Shown: positions 33,398-44,384 of the stretch, piece after piece
Numbering within the stretch: the stretch's first letter is position 1
How the letters are laid out: the number at the start of each line of letters is the position of its first letter
DNA from: Periplaneta americana
Taxonomy: Eukaryota > Arthropoda > Insecta > Blattodea > Blattidae
Direction: 5' to 3'
Assembly: GCF_040183065.1 (NCBI RefSeq)
Contig: NC_091120.1
Span: 14,500,708-14,564,707, forward strand
Length of the DNA stretch: 64,000 bases
The notes under the pieces: model-generated
The model's database searches: none
What the model was told of the DNA's origin: nothing
Seen by the model: only the letters and a program-made list of their open reading frames with translations
Translations under genes and position numbers: made by a program

Positions 33398-34637
33398 CTT
33401 ACTTACTTACTTACTGGCTTTAAGGAACCTGGAGGTTCATTGCCGCCCTCACATAAGCCCGCCATTGGTCCCTATCCTGAGCAAGATTAATCCAGTCTCT
33501 ATCATCATATCCCACCTCCCTCAAATCCATTTTAATATTATCTTCCCATCTACGTTTCGGCCTCCCTAAAGGTCTTTTTCCCTCCGGCCTCCCAACTAAC
33601 ACTCTATATGCATTTCTGGATTCGCCCATACGTGCTACATATCCTGTCCATCTCAAACGTCTGGATTTTATGTTCCTAATTATGTCAGGTGAAGTAAACA
33701 ATGCGTGCAGCTCTGCGTTGTGTAACTTTCTCCATTCTCCTGTAACTTCATCCCTCTTAGCCCCAAATATTTTTCCAAGAACCTTATTCTCAAACACCTT
33801 AATCTCTGTTCCTCCCTCAAAGTGAGAGTCCAAGTTTCACAACCATACAGAACAACCGGTAATATAACTGTTTTATAAATTCTAACTTTCAGATTTTTTG
33901 ACAGAAGACTAGCTGACAAAAGCTTCTCAACCGAATAATAACAGGCATTTCCCATATTTATTCTGCGTTTAATTTCCTCCCGAGTGTAATTTATATTTGT
34001 TACTGTTGCTCCAAGATATTTGAATTTTTCCACCTCTTCAAAGGATAAATCTCCAATTTTTATAGTTCCATTTCGTACAATATTCTGGTCACGAGACATA
34101 ATCATATACTTAGTCTTTTCGGGATTTACTTCCAACCCTATCGCTTTACTTGCTTCAAATAGAATTTCCGCGTTTTCCATTATCGTTTGTGGATTTTCTC
34201 CTAACATATTCACGTCATCCGCATTGACAAGAAGCTGATGTAACCCATTCAATTCCAAACCCTCTGTGTTATCCTGAACTTTCCTAATGGCATATTCTAG
34301 AGCGAAGTTAAAAAGTAAAGGTGATAGTGCATCCCCCTGCTTTAACCCGCAGTAAATTGGAAAAGCATCAGATAGAAAGTGGCCTACACGGACTCTGCTG
34401 TACGTTTCAGTGAGACACATTTTAATTAATCGAACTAGTTTCTTGGGAACACCAAATTCAATAAGAATATTATATAAAACTTCTCTCTTAACCGAGTCAT
34501 ACACCTTTTTGAAATCTATGAATAACTGATGTACTGTACCCTTATACTCCTATTTTTTTTTCCAATATCTGTCGAATACAAAAAATCTTATCAATAGTCG
34601 ATCTATTGCGCCTAAAACCACACTGATGATCCCTAAT
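33398..34637 (-). mobile_element. RTE-like family A LINE, longest RT reading frame of the family, minus strand
   Basis: The minus-strand frame 34504-33680 (274 codons) carries RT from [20 protein letters not shown] through [49 protein letters not shown] and [18 protein letters not shown] frameshift near 33800 leads to a second frame, 33833-33420, with [39 protein letters not shown] and the end AAMNLQVP. The RT box reads NADD instead of YADD. The tail TACTTACTTACTTACT is at 33396-33412 on the plus strand. It is 5'-truncated near GGGATCATCAG (34637), so no endonuclease. Confidence 0.92.
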
Positions 34638-34736
34638 ACGCTGTTGTGCTAAATGTTACACTATGACAATACGAGATTAAGTTGTAATAAGAGATAAGCT
34701 GTATCAGGTGTTACACCGACCTCGTTTGTGACGCAG

Positions 34737-34939
34737 TTTGAGAGTCACTCTTCGAAACCTTCTCACGACTCTGGAAGCAAACGAAGACATTCCGTGGTGT
34801 GCGGGCGAGGCAGAAGTTTTGCGGGGCTTCGACGTCACCATGCCGATGTCCAGGCGGGTCGGCATGACCGCTCCTCTCCAGCACGCCGCGGCGCTCCGAC
34901 TGCTGGGAGGTCGGCACTACTCACGAACCAATCAATGAA
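34737..34939 (+). CDS. Candidate coding exon of unknown function (GC-rich open segment)
   Basis: A plus-strand frame of about 67 codons, clearly richer in G and C than its surroundings, follows an AG that could serve as splice acceptor (GTGACGCAG, ending 34736). It ends in TGA at 34939. It contains LRNLLTTLEANEDIPWCAGE and VTMPMSRRVGMTAPLQHAAA. I do not recognise the family. The first codon in frame is TTG, so if real it is an internal or terminal exon rather than a whole gene. The other strand and a second plus frame are also open, a common effect of high GC. It could equally be part of an unknown repeat. Confidence 0.25.
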
Positions 34940-37011
34940 TCCACCGCGTGTTCCTTCGTTGACTGATGATCACACAGCGGGTCGTGACAGTCGACTGTTC
35001 TAAATTTAAAAAATTCAAATGTCAGAAAAAAACATGCGCTTATGTTTCTGTCATATTATTAGATCAAAACAATCGCTAACCTAGGAGCAATAACGGTCTA
35101 ACCGACATACTGAGTTGAGATCGCAGTACGCGAAGGCGGATTTGTAGGGGAGGCGGATAAACAGAATCCTCCGCCCACTCTGAAAGTAGTACTTGTGTCC
35201 TTTGTGAAGAGGTTTTGATTGACCTTTCTCATCGCTTGTAAAAGAAAAGTAAAAGCAACGAGTTTACAAAATAATAATAAAATTTTAAGTATGGTCTGCG
35301 TGCTGCCCAGTTCAGGTTTGGTATCCTGACATTGTGGCATTTTATGACCTCTTACACCATATTCATCTCCAGAAAAATGTCTAATACATATTTATATTAT
35401 CACAAAGCCTCAATGTAATAATACTGCCACTACATTAGTGATTTATTGATGACGACTCAGTTTTTACAAAGTGAGCCACTTTTTTTCTCCGACCAGAGGA
35501 TCAAGAAATTTATTTTAGAGTGTAGAAAAAAATCGAGAAGCTTGTGAAAGTATATATCTAACTATAAGTAATACCTGAACACAAATTTAAATGAAATCCA
35601 TGAATTATTCAAGTGACACAAAGGACATTCTGAATAGAGTGTGAATTATGTCAGTGGTGCATAAAACATCAGTTCGTACAAAAACGTCCCAATCACTTTC
35701 TGAGATTTTGAGAGCTATTTCTCAGCTTATAAATAATTAATTTTAACTGACAGAGGCACTGAACAACGGAAACTTAGAACATACTGTACTTAAGTTACAT
35801 AATGCCACAACAACTATTTCAAAGGTTGAAGTAGGTCTGCACATATAGTATAATAGTAACTTAACTCATCAGCTTACTATAATAAGGTTCTATCTCCAAT
35901 TTTAAACAAATTCGGAATACAAAATAATGAAAACTGATATCTATTTTCATTTTTAGGTAAAAAATAATCAGGACTAGTAGAAATGAAGGGGTGGGAATGA
36001 CACAATTCGAAGTCATATTTAACAAAAATAGTTTTTGTGCAAGTTCACTTCTTACACATATAGGGAAGCTATTAGTAAATATTATAAAATTTACTCAACA
36101 AATAATAGAAATATACGCTGAAAAGCAATTGTCATACTGCACCTAATAGTGCTATATTGTAAGATTTTAATACGCTCTCCTTTGAAATGTTGTTTTTGTG
36201 ACTATCGCCCTTACTCCTTCGAATGTTTGTTGAATTTCTTGGATTCTTTACACGTGACTGATTAAGCGTGGCCGATTTCAGCCGCCAACGAATAGGATAC
36301 TGTTTTCTTCCCATTCCTAATATCTTCCTTTTAACCTGAAGACAGAGATAGATCAAAGTTTCCAAGCATTGTGAATTTTGTGTTTCTAGTTTTTCGTCAG
36401 CAATAAAATCTGTTCTGAATAATCCACAATTTTTTTCACACCTTTATGACCACTTCCCGTCTGCTCACACTCTGATCACCCCAAATAAGAATGATAATTT
36501 TGCCCCCACTGCATTTTCTTATAGTTTTTTTTTAATATATATGTTATCTATACATTCTATTAAATAGCTTATTTCTTGTAAAACTACAATTTATTTTCCA
36601 ATCACTGTGAGCCAGTTATGCGCTTTTGCAGTCTAGAGAGGTCAGAATTTTGTTTTCATAACAGATGTTTTGCATTTTGATTGACATTTTCAATTAAATT
36701 CGTACACATATATCCGTATATGTTTTTAAGAGCGTTATGTAATGTGTCTGTTTCTTAGGATTTAGCAATTAAGTCATCATCTTTCTTGTTTATCATTATT
36801 TAAAAAAAATGTAAGGTAACAGCCTATTTAACAATTTTAAATAGAGCTGGACACGAACAGAGAGAGAGCAAGCAAGAAATAATTTAAAAAAGTTAAATAT
36901 AATTTAATATTTTCAGAATTTCAATCTTGCTAACGAAACTGACAAATAGTTTGCTCTTTCCTCGCATGCCGATTATGGCTCCGAAACGTTGGATGTTTCT
37001 TTGTCTATAAC
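34940..37011. other. No gene seen
   Basis: About 2 kb of AT-rich DNA without recognisable domain, TIR or SINE. It includes small frames on both strands (for example 35098-35340 and 36132-36365 minus) that show no family signature. Confidence 0.4.
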
Positions 37012-38046
37012 TTACTTACTCACTGGCTTTTAAGGAACCCGGAGGTTCATTGCCGCCCTCACATAAGCCCGCCATTGGTCCCTATCCTGAGGAAGATTAA
37101 TCCAGTCTTTATCATCATATCCCACCTCCCTCAAATCCATTTTAATATTATCCTCCCATCTACGTCTCGGCCTTCCCAAAGGTCTTTTTCCCTCCGGCCT
37201 CCCAACTAACACTCTATATGCATTTCTGGATTCGCCCATACGTGCTACATGCCCTGCCCATCTCAAACATCTGGATTTAATGTTCATAATTATGTCAGGC
37301 GAAGAATACAATGCCTGCAGTTCTGTGTTGTGTAACTTTCTCCATTCTTCTGTAACTTCATCCCTCTTAGCCCCAAATATTTTCCTAAGCACCTTATTCT
37401 CAAACACCCTTAACCTATGTTCTTCTCTCGAAGTGAGAGTCCAAGTTTCACAACCATACAGAACAACCGGTAATATAACTGTTTTATAAATTCTAACTTT
37501 CAGATTTTTTGACAGCAGACTGGATGATAAAAGCTTCTCAACCGAATAATAACAGGCATTTCCCATATTTATTCTGTGTTTAATTTCCTCCCGAGTATCA
37601 TTTATATTTGTTACTGTTGCTCCATGATATTTGAACTTCTCCACCTCTTCAAAAGATAAATTTCCAATTTTTATATTTCCATTTCGTACAATATTCTGGT
37701 CACGAGACATAATCATATACTTAGTCTTTTCGGGATTTACTTCCAAACCTATCTCTTTACTTGCTTCCAGTAAAATTCCCGTGTTTTCCCTAATTGTTTG
37801 TGGATTTTCTCCTAACATATTCACGTTATCCGCATAGACAAGCAGCTGATGTAACCCGTTCAATTCCAAGCCCTCTATGTTATCCTGGACTTTCCTAATG
37901 GCATACTCTAGAGCAAAGTTAAAAAGTAAAGGTGATAGTGCATCTCCTTGCTTTAGCCCACAGTGAATTGGAAAAGCATCTGACAGAATCTGACCTATAC
38001 GAACTCTGCTGTACGTTTCACTGAGACACATTTTAATTAATCGAAC
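37012..38046 (-). mobile_element. RTE-like family A LINE, best-preserved C-terminal half, minus strand
   Basis: One uninterrupted minus-strand frame runs from the LINE 5' break at about 38046 to 37030: [40 protein letters not shown], the active-site box [14 protein letters not shown], the thumb ([20 protein letters not shown]), [25 protein letters not shown]-type block ([20 protein letters not shown]), [20 protein letters not shown] and AAMNLRVP, then stop. There are no frameshifts, but YADD is YADN, which removes a catalytic Asp. The tail ACTTACTTACTCACT marks the 3' end. Confidence 0.93.
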
Positions 38047-38271
38047 CAACACTAACGAATTCAGTTTGAAGTAAGGAACCTCGATAACGGTCAATAGCGG
38101 TACGGTCCACACCTGTGGAGTAACGGTTAGCGCGTCTGGTCTCGAAACCAGGTGGCTCGGGTTCGATTCCCGGTCGGGGCAAGTTACCTGGTTGAGGTTT
38201 TTTCCGGGGTTTTCCCTCAACCCAATATGAGCAAATGCTGGGTAACTTTTGGTGCTGGACCCTGGACTCAT
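37030..38271 (-). pseudogene. 413-codon chimeric frame: antisense SINE fused to LINE RT
   Basis: This is the longest open frame in the window. Its first about 55 codons ([40 protein letters not shown]) are the antisense translation of SINE type 1 at 38105-38366. About 20 codons come from the 58-bp gap and the remainder is the family A RT and C-terminus. An automatic gene finder would report a protein here. The SINE part has no coding history and the RT box carries YADN, so I regard it as an accidental fusion. Confidence 0.85.
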
Positions 38272-38366
38272 TTCACCGTAATTATCACCTTCATCTCATT
38301 CAGACGCTAAATAACCTAAGCTCTTGATAAAGCGTCGTAAAATAACCTACTAAAATAAAAAAAATA
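38105..38366 (+). mobile_element. SINE type 1, full length
   Basis: Head CACACCTGTGGAGTAACGGTT (box A region) and GGGTTCGATTCCCGG (box B), central GGTTGAGGTTTTTTCCGGGG/TTTTCCCTCAACCC hairpin, then GGACTCATTTCACCG, CATCTCATTCAGACGCTAAA and the end AAGCGTCGTAAAATAACC with an A-rich tail. Full-length relatives at 45828 (minus), 51922 and 53437. Confidence 0.92.
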
Positions 38367-38419
38367 GTTGTACACCATGTACAGATTGTCATTCTTTAAG
38401 AGGAGTCTGTACTTCCATA

Positions 38420-38592
38420 TCTTACAATGTTAAATTCCTCTATTTTGGGTGCACTTTTCTCAGAAGTTATAAAAGATACAAATGTAAAAAATAGGCCATA
38501 TGTACCATACATTTATGTATACGACCGGTTAAATAAATTTAAACTTCTACTGAGCGTTTGGCAAAAAAATGATTGTTTGCATTAAAAATGAC
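38420..38592 (+). repeat. 480-bp repeat, copy 1 (5' third only)
   Basis: AATGTTAAATTCCTCTATTTTGGGTGCACTTTTCTCAGAAG ... ACGACCGGTTAAATAAATTT ... TTGGCAAAAAAATGA matches the start of the copies at 39223 and 40741. It then diverges into the composite element at 38602. Confidence 0.8.
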
Positions 38593-38601
38593 TGTAAATT
38601 A

Positions 38602-39055
38602 TTTTATGCTCGACCATACCGAAATGTAGTAATTATACACCTGGTAGCAGCCCTTTAATGGACCTCATTAAAGTATACCTATTCATTAAAGTTCAGATGT
38701 TCCACCAATCAGAAAATACCATTGTAGCAATATGAAAACGCAAGTATCGATTATTCTCGGATATGCAATCGAAAGACAACTAGCGCGAGATTAGACAATA
38801 TTAAACTCAGTCGAAAAAAACAACACACAAATTAACAATTCACAGTCATCTTCCAGCCTTTCACAAAGCACATTCCCGCAAATTCATGTCACCAATTGCC
38901 GGAAAAAATCAATATGGTCGAGCATAAAAAGTTCTGCAACTTGACTATAATGGTAATTAAGACGCTCGTATGAAAATTATGAAACTCGCTTACGCTCGTT
39001 TCATAAACATACTCGCGTCTTAATTACTACCATTATAGGCTCGTTGCATAATGTA
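38602..39055 (-). mobile_element. Composite foldback element, inverted copy
   Basis: Two parts. First, 38602-38929 is bounded by TTTTATGCTCGACCAT and ATGGTCGAGCATAAAA, perfect inverted ends. Second, a hairpin at 38945-39039, whose arms include ATAATGGTAATTAAGACGCTCG and the inverted CGCGTCTTAATTACTACCATTAT, followed by GGCTCGTTGCATAATGTA. The same two parts occur in the opposite orientation at 52285-52922. No protein inside. Confidence 0.75.
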
Positions 39056-39222
39056 GCTACTATTTTATTTTTACTGAAGATAGAAATAAGCCTAATTTTT
39101 TAACCAAAATTCCAACACATGGATACTGTATATTAATTTCAGCCGTCTAGGTATAATAGATTCTGAGAAAAGTGCACCAATATCACAAAGAAAAATGGTG
39201 TTAAATTTTCCATATCTTGCAA

Positions 39223-39705
39223 TGTTAAATTCTTCAATTTTGGGTGCACTTTTCTCAGAAATGATATAAGATACAAATAGAGAAAAAATAGGCATATTTA
39301 ACATACTTTAATGTATACAACCGGCTAAATAAATTTAAAATTCCACTAAGCGGTTGACAAAAAAAAAAAAAATTTCATTGATAACATTTTTTCCTTAACA
39401 ATTACTACAATATTTTTGCTGAAGATGGTGCTAAAAGCTGACAATTAGAAGAAATGAATTCATATTATAATATTACACATATTAAAGTACCGAAAAGCGA
39501 TAAAAATCAAAATTTCATTTTTTTGTCAAAATTCGGTGTACGGACTCCCCTTAATATCTAAAAAGCGGATTACATTACCAATTTTATTTTCGTGATTACT
39601 GCCAGAATTGGACATTTATTTTGCGCATAGCACTAAACATAAAGGTTGTATTGTCAATGACGTGTATGCAAAACTTAATAAAACTTTCACTAATTGATCA
39701 TCCAT
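39223..39705 (+). repeat. 480-bp repeat, copy 2
   Basis: Starts AATGTTAAATTCTTCAATTT, contains TTCGGTGTACGGACTCCCCT and GTGATTACTGCCAGAATTGG, and ends CAAAACTTAATAAAACTTTC. The copy at 40741-41221 is collinear over its whole length. The two lie in the same orientation on either side of the Penelope-like element. Confidence 0.85.
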
Positions 39706-40032
39706 TTTGAATCTTGCGCACACTACTTTTAACACTTGAATATAATTAATTGATTAACTAGTGGACTTACTCATGTTAATTATGTAAGATTTGTGCGGCT
39801 TACAGCTGTTTCAGTGCTTCACGCACCATCATCAGAGCCTACTAGATCGCGGCGTCATCTCGAATTTCTCTGCCTGTTATGTGGGTGTGTTTGATTGTTG
39901 AAAGGTGTTGAAGAGTGGAGTCAAATAGTGTGTGTGTACTGAAATTGATCTGTGTGTTGAGGATTTGATCAGGGTGTGTTTTAGTGTGTATATTTCATAT
40001 TGTTCTAGTGTGTTGAGTTTTTGGTTCTTGGC

Positions 40033-40362
40033 TTATGTGTCTAGGATTTCCATGTCCGTATTTATGTTATTGTATGTATGGTTAGCATTGGTTATGAGAT
40101 CTGCGTATGTAGATGTATTGTGTCCTCTGGTTATTGCTTTAATGTGTTCTTTGTAGCGTGTTTGGAATGATCTGCCTGTCTGTCCTATGTAGAACTTGTC
40201 GCAACTATTACATGTGAGTTTGTATACACCTGTGTCGTTGTATTTATTTGTTTGTGTTTTTTGTGTGTTGAGATGTCTTTGTAGTGTGTTTTCTGTTCTG
40301 TATGTTATGTTGTATTTCTGCTTTCTGAATGAAGATGCGATCTTATAACCAATGCTAACCAC
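40033..40362 (-). pseudogene. Penelope-type GIY-YIG endonuclease domain, truncated
   Basis: The minus-strand frame reads YRTENTLQRHLNTQK, then GVYKLTCNSCDKFYIGQTGR: the GIY position is GVY, the YIG position is YIG, and the CNSC pair between them is the Cys pair described for Penelope GIY-YIG domains. SFQTRYKEHIKAI supplies the conserved Arg and His. TNANHTYNNINTDMEIL follows, and a stop at 40033 cuts the end (LNTLEQYEIY is read in frame just after it). The domain normally nicks target DNA for Penelope insertion. Without RT and with the stop, this copy is dead. Confidence 0.9.
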
Positions 40363-40495
40363 ACATACAATAACATAAATACAGACATGGAAATCCTACA
40401 CATACAACCCAAGAACCAAAACCTCAACACGCTAGAACAATATGAAATATACAAACACACTAAAACACACCCTGATCAAATTCTCAACACATAGA
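40337..40495 (+). pseudogene. Second Penelope GIY-YIG C-terminus, plus strand
   Basis: The plus strand from about 40333 reads DLITNANHTYNNINTDMEIL, HIQPKNQNLNTLEQYEIYKH and TKTHPDQILNT, then TAG: the C-terminal part of the same domain as the minus-strand copy but without its stop in the middle. It begins abruptly inside the domain. Confidence 0.85.
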
Positions 40496-40740
40496 TCAAT
40501 TTCAGTACACACACACTATTTGACTCCACTCTTCAACACCTTTCAACAATCGAACACATCCACATAACAGGCAGAGAAGTTCGTGATGACGCCGCGATCT
40601 AGTAAGCTTTGAGGATGGTGCGTAAGCACTGAAACAGCTGTAAGCCGAACAAATCTTACATAATTAACACGAGTAAGTCCACTAGTCGATCAATTAATTA
40701 TATTCAAGTGTTAAAAGAAGTGTACGCAAGATTCAAAATG

Positions 40741-41221
40741 TTATATTCTTTAAATTTGGGTGCACTTTTCTCAGAAGTGACATAAGATACAAATGTAGGA
40801 AAAATAGGACATATGTAACATACTTTTACGTATACAACCGGCTAAATAAATTTAAAATTCCATTGAGCGGTTGGCAAGAAAAAAAATTTCATTGATAACA
40901 TTTTTTCATTAAAAATTACTTCAATATTTTTGCTGAAGATAGGGCTAAAAGCTGACAAATAGAAGAAATGAAATCATATTATCATTTTACGCATATTAAA
41001 GTACCGAAAACCGATTAAAACCAAAATTTCATTCTTTTTTTTTGCCAAAATTCGGTGTACGGACTCCCCTTAATATCTAAAAAAAAAGGATTACATTACC
41101 AATTTTATTGTCGTGATTACTGCCAGAATTGGACATTTATTTAGCGCATAGCATTAAACATAAAGGTTGTATTGTCAATGACGTGTGTGCAAAACTTAAT
41201 TAAACTTGCACTAATTATTAA
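40741..41221 (+). repeat. 480-bp repeat, copy 3
   Basis: Collinear with copy 2 from TTATATTCTTTAAATTTGGG to AACTTGCACTAATT, including GGTGTACGGACTCCCCTTAA and GCCAGAATTGGACATTTATT. Differences are scattered substitutions and A-run lengths. Confidence 0.85.
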
Positions 41222-42329
41222 AAAAATTAATTTGTAAGAATATTACAAAATGAAATGCAAATATGAATGCGACAAAGCAATTACTGGATTTAAAGTAATT
41301 GATAAACTTCAAACTTTTGTGCGAGATCGTGCGTATTTGCTTGGTTTCCGCACAAAACCAATCCGCGGAAAATGTGAAATTCCACATTCAGTATTCCCAA
41401 CCTAACACACATAACAATTTCCCTCTTCTTACCGCTTAAGTGACATATTGATTTTACTGCTTTAGGCTTTTAACATATTATTTTTAGAGACGTTCAATAT
41501 AGTAATAATTATAAATTGGAAACTTACCACTGCAATTTCACCTAAATTGTACTGTTAATTATTCTTTTTAAATATTTGCAAAAATTAAGTAAACTCTACA
41601 ACTCCATTAAAGTTACTGCATTCGTGATGCAAGTAGCATTAAGTAAGCCGTGAAAAAATCAACAAGATTCCAGATACCGATGTTATTACTGCAATATGTT
41701 ATATAAATAATATTGTCAAAATATTAAAATGAAAAATAAATCATTACATAACCTTACCGTTTGTTTTAAGTTCGCATTTATAGACTGGGGGAAAAAAGAC
41801 AGACGTATAACACGGCCTGCTGGAGTATAGTAAACACAGAAAATATTTTAAAGCAACAATGTTGAAGATAGATATTTTTGTTTTGCAAATTTGCTGTCAT
41901 TGAACAGAAACCAAGATGGATATTTCATTGCAACTAATTAGAAATTCCTCTTTCAGGTATGTAATAAACGATCTTCGCACAAAATAATGTACGATACACG
42001 AGCGGTATGTTTTCTTTCAATTCTCGGAAATTAAAAAAGCTCAACTACGTTTCGCTTTTTCAAACTTTTCCTCGAACCTTAAAACTTCAACATACCGCTT
42101 TTGTAACGTATAGGCCTACTATTATTGTTTCACTAGTATTAAACGTTGTGAGTTAGATCACTATTGCTCCCAGGTCCACATTTCTTATACTTACGTTCAG
42201 GTTTGCGACGTCTCTGATACGTTTTACTGATATTCTTGATAGTCACGTTAGAATATTATTTACAAAGAGTTCAGTTGCCTACTAAAATAACGAAACTATT
42301 AATTAAAGCCGACGCGATTCCGGCAATAC
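41222..42329. other. No recognisable feature
   Basis: AT-rich sequence with an imperfect pair AGCGGTATGTT/AACATACCGCT (42001 and 42087) that is too short to interpret. No gene recognised. Confidence 0.4.
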
Positions 42330-42620
42330 TGACAGTCAATCAATCAAATAGGACTCAAAACTTCGCGCAAGGTGCCTCGTCTAACTTCTCACATGCTTTG
42401 AACAGACGTTGCCGTGGCGTCTTCCCCCCTCTCTCCTTCCAGAGGGCACACCCATCCCGATCGCGCAAGCGCCCTGAACTCGGAGGTGCGATGTATTGGA
42501 CGACCCTTCTGACACTCGGGTTCTTGAGATGTCGGTCGTTTCCAGGCAGAAAATCCTCACTTGACAGCTCGAACACAAATTGAGTTAGAAGTGCATTACC
42601 GGGATCTCTCTTCATTGGTA
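42330..42620. other. GC-rich island of unknown nature
   Basis: Markedly richer in G and C than its surroundings and open in frames on both strands: plus 42236-42583, and minus 42615-42355 with ELSSEDFLPGNDRHLKNPSV and GRLRDRDGCALWKERG. No known domain. No second copy in this window. It could be an exon, a promoter-proximal CpG-rich stretch or an unrecognised repeat. Confidence 0.3.
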
Positions 42621-43071
42621 CGACTTACTTCAAAGCAAGCGTCGTTCACCGGTCACTCGGACGTCGAAGCCGGCTTTGAGCACAATCACGTTACTCAAAA
42701 CTATGGTTCATCAAAAGTCTTCCATTCGTGGTTATAAATGCGTAAATGACAACTTTTGAAGACAAGTATATTATACCTATATAATGATTAAAATCCTGAT
42801 TTTTTATGTAATATTGATCCTAAAATATGCACACAAATATGTATCGGTAACTAAAAACTTCACAATATGTATTAAATACAGCATGTAGCTAATATCAAAA
42901 TTAAACAGCAAGTTAAACGTTATTGTTGCTTAATTAAAAAAGTAGTTTTATTTTAAGTAATGGTAAATAAGGAAATTAATTTCATACAAATTACACATTT
43001 TTACAAGGTAATTAATGTCATTAATTTCAGGGAGTTATTCTTTGAAGATATTCGACAAAATTTTGTACGAC
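42621..43071. other. No recognisable feature
   Basis: AT-rich, nothing recognised. Confidence 0.4.
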
Positions 43072-43875
43072 GTAGGAGAAAATCCACAAACGATTAGGGA
43101 AAACGCGGAAATTCTACTTGAAGCGAGTAAAGAGATAGGTTTGGAAGTAAATCCCGAAAAGACTAAGTATATGATTATGTCTCGTGATCAGAATATTGTA
43201 CGAAATAGAACTATAAAAGTTGGAGATTTATACTTCGAAGAGGTGGAAAAATTCAAATATCTTGGAGCAGCAGTAACAAATATAAATAACACTCGGGAGG
43301 AAATTAAACGCAGAATAAATACGGGAAATGCCTGTTATTATTCGGTTGAGAAGCTTTTGTCATCTAGTCTGCTGTCAAAAAATCTTAAAGTTAGAATTTA
43401 TAAAACAGTTATATTACCGGTTGTTATGTATGGCTGTGAAACTTGGATTCTCACTTTGAGAGAGGAACAGAGATTGAAGGGTTTTGAAAATGAGGTTCTT
43501 AGGAAAATATTTGGAGCTAAAAGGGATGAAGTTACAGGAGAATGGAGAAAGTTACACAACGCAGAGCTGCACGCATTGTATCCTTCACCTGACATAATTA
43601 GAAACATTAAATCCAGACGTTTGAGATGGGCAGGGCATGTAGCACGTATGGGCGAATTCAGAAATGCATATAGGGTTTTAGTTGGGAGGCCAGAGTGGAA
43701 AAGACTTTTGGGGAGGCCGAGACGTAGATGGGAAGATAATATTAAAATGAATTTGAGGGAGGTGGGATATGATGATAAAGACTGGATTAATCTTGCTCAG
43801 GATAGGGACCAATGGCGGGCTTATGTGAGGGCGGCAATGAACCTCCGGGTTCCTTAAAAGCCAGTAAGTAAGTAT
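43072..43875 (+). mobile_element. RTE-like family A LINE, uninterrupted C-terminal frame
   Basis: A plus-strand frame (43015-43857, 280 codons) enters the LINE directly after the RT active site ([20 protein letters not shown]) and reads to AAMNLRVP without a break: [42 protein letters not shown]-like [60 protein letters not shown]. The first 19 codons are not LINE, so the ATG at 43015 is fortuitous. The CAGTAAGTAAGT tail is short. It lacks endonuclease and most of RT. Confidence 0.92.
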
Positions 43876-44194
43876 TCTTCGAGACATTTCAAACAAAAAA
43901 GTTTAATCTGATTTTGCTCGCTTTTCCTTTCTTCTCGAGGGTGAGGAAGAAGTTCTGCGAGATAAAAATTGTTTTATGTGAAACATTTCATATCGTGTTT
44001 TGGGAAAACCCATTGATTGAATTTCCAATATGCTCAGTCAGTTAAAGAGAGCAGTGTATTATGATAATAAATGATTGAAAGAATTTTAGTTTTTTCCTTT
44101 AAATATGCAGAAATTTAAATCGAACAAATGCAACATTAAGAAATTCCTTTGCAAAACGAGAAATTACATTTATTCGGATCAAATTTCTCCACTC
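43876..44194. other. No gene seen; diverged match to 9390-9550
   Basis: See 9102-9929. Shared order of GGGAAAACCCATTGATTGAAT, AGAGCAGTGTATTATGATAA and CCTTTAAATATGCAGAAATT. Confidence 0.35.
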
Positions 44195-44262
44195 GAACCC
44201 GGGCCGCCTGCGTGATAGGTCAGAGGTCTGACCACTCAACTACCACCGGAGGGACCCATTCT
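44195..44262 (-). mobile_element. tRNA-like SINE head
   Basis: On the minus strand: CTCCGGTGGTAGTTGAGTGG (box A region), an anticodon-arm-like ACCTCTGACCTATCACGCAGG and GGCCCGGGTTCGAGTGGAG (box B). No matching body was found on either side, so it may be only a SINE start or a degraded tRNA pseudogene. Confidence 0.55.
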
Positions 44263-44384
44263 GTCATGTGTGTCCTCTTAGTTTATTTAGCGCCTGGTAA
44301 CTTACGTTCCCGGCAACTTCTCCGACACATGTGTGACGCGTGTAATCTAAGCAGTAGAAGATTACATTCTCTTTGTTCCTTCGC

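Larger units (their letters stand above)
39706..40740. mobile_element. Penelope-like element, head-to-head inverted arrangement
   Basis: The left segment (39706-40108) and right segment (40336-40740) are inverted copies of each other over about 400 bp, both ending outward in GCAAGATTCAAAATG-type sequence. The unpaired middle (40109-40335) continues the minus-strand reading frame with the GIY-YIG core. The right arm begins inside the equivalent of DLITNANHTYNN, so it is a 5'-truncated second copy facing the other way. Inverted partial copies joined at the 5' side are a known habit of Penelope elements. The reverse transcriptase part is absent, so both copies are truncated. Confidence 0.85.

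Noticed and set aside
40033..40362. Host GIY-YIG nuclease
   Set aside because: The CNSC pair between GIY and YIG, the low-complexity NTQKTQTNK lead, and the inverted partial copy point to a Penelope-like element.
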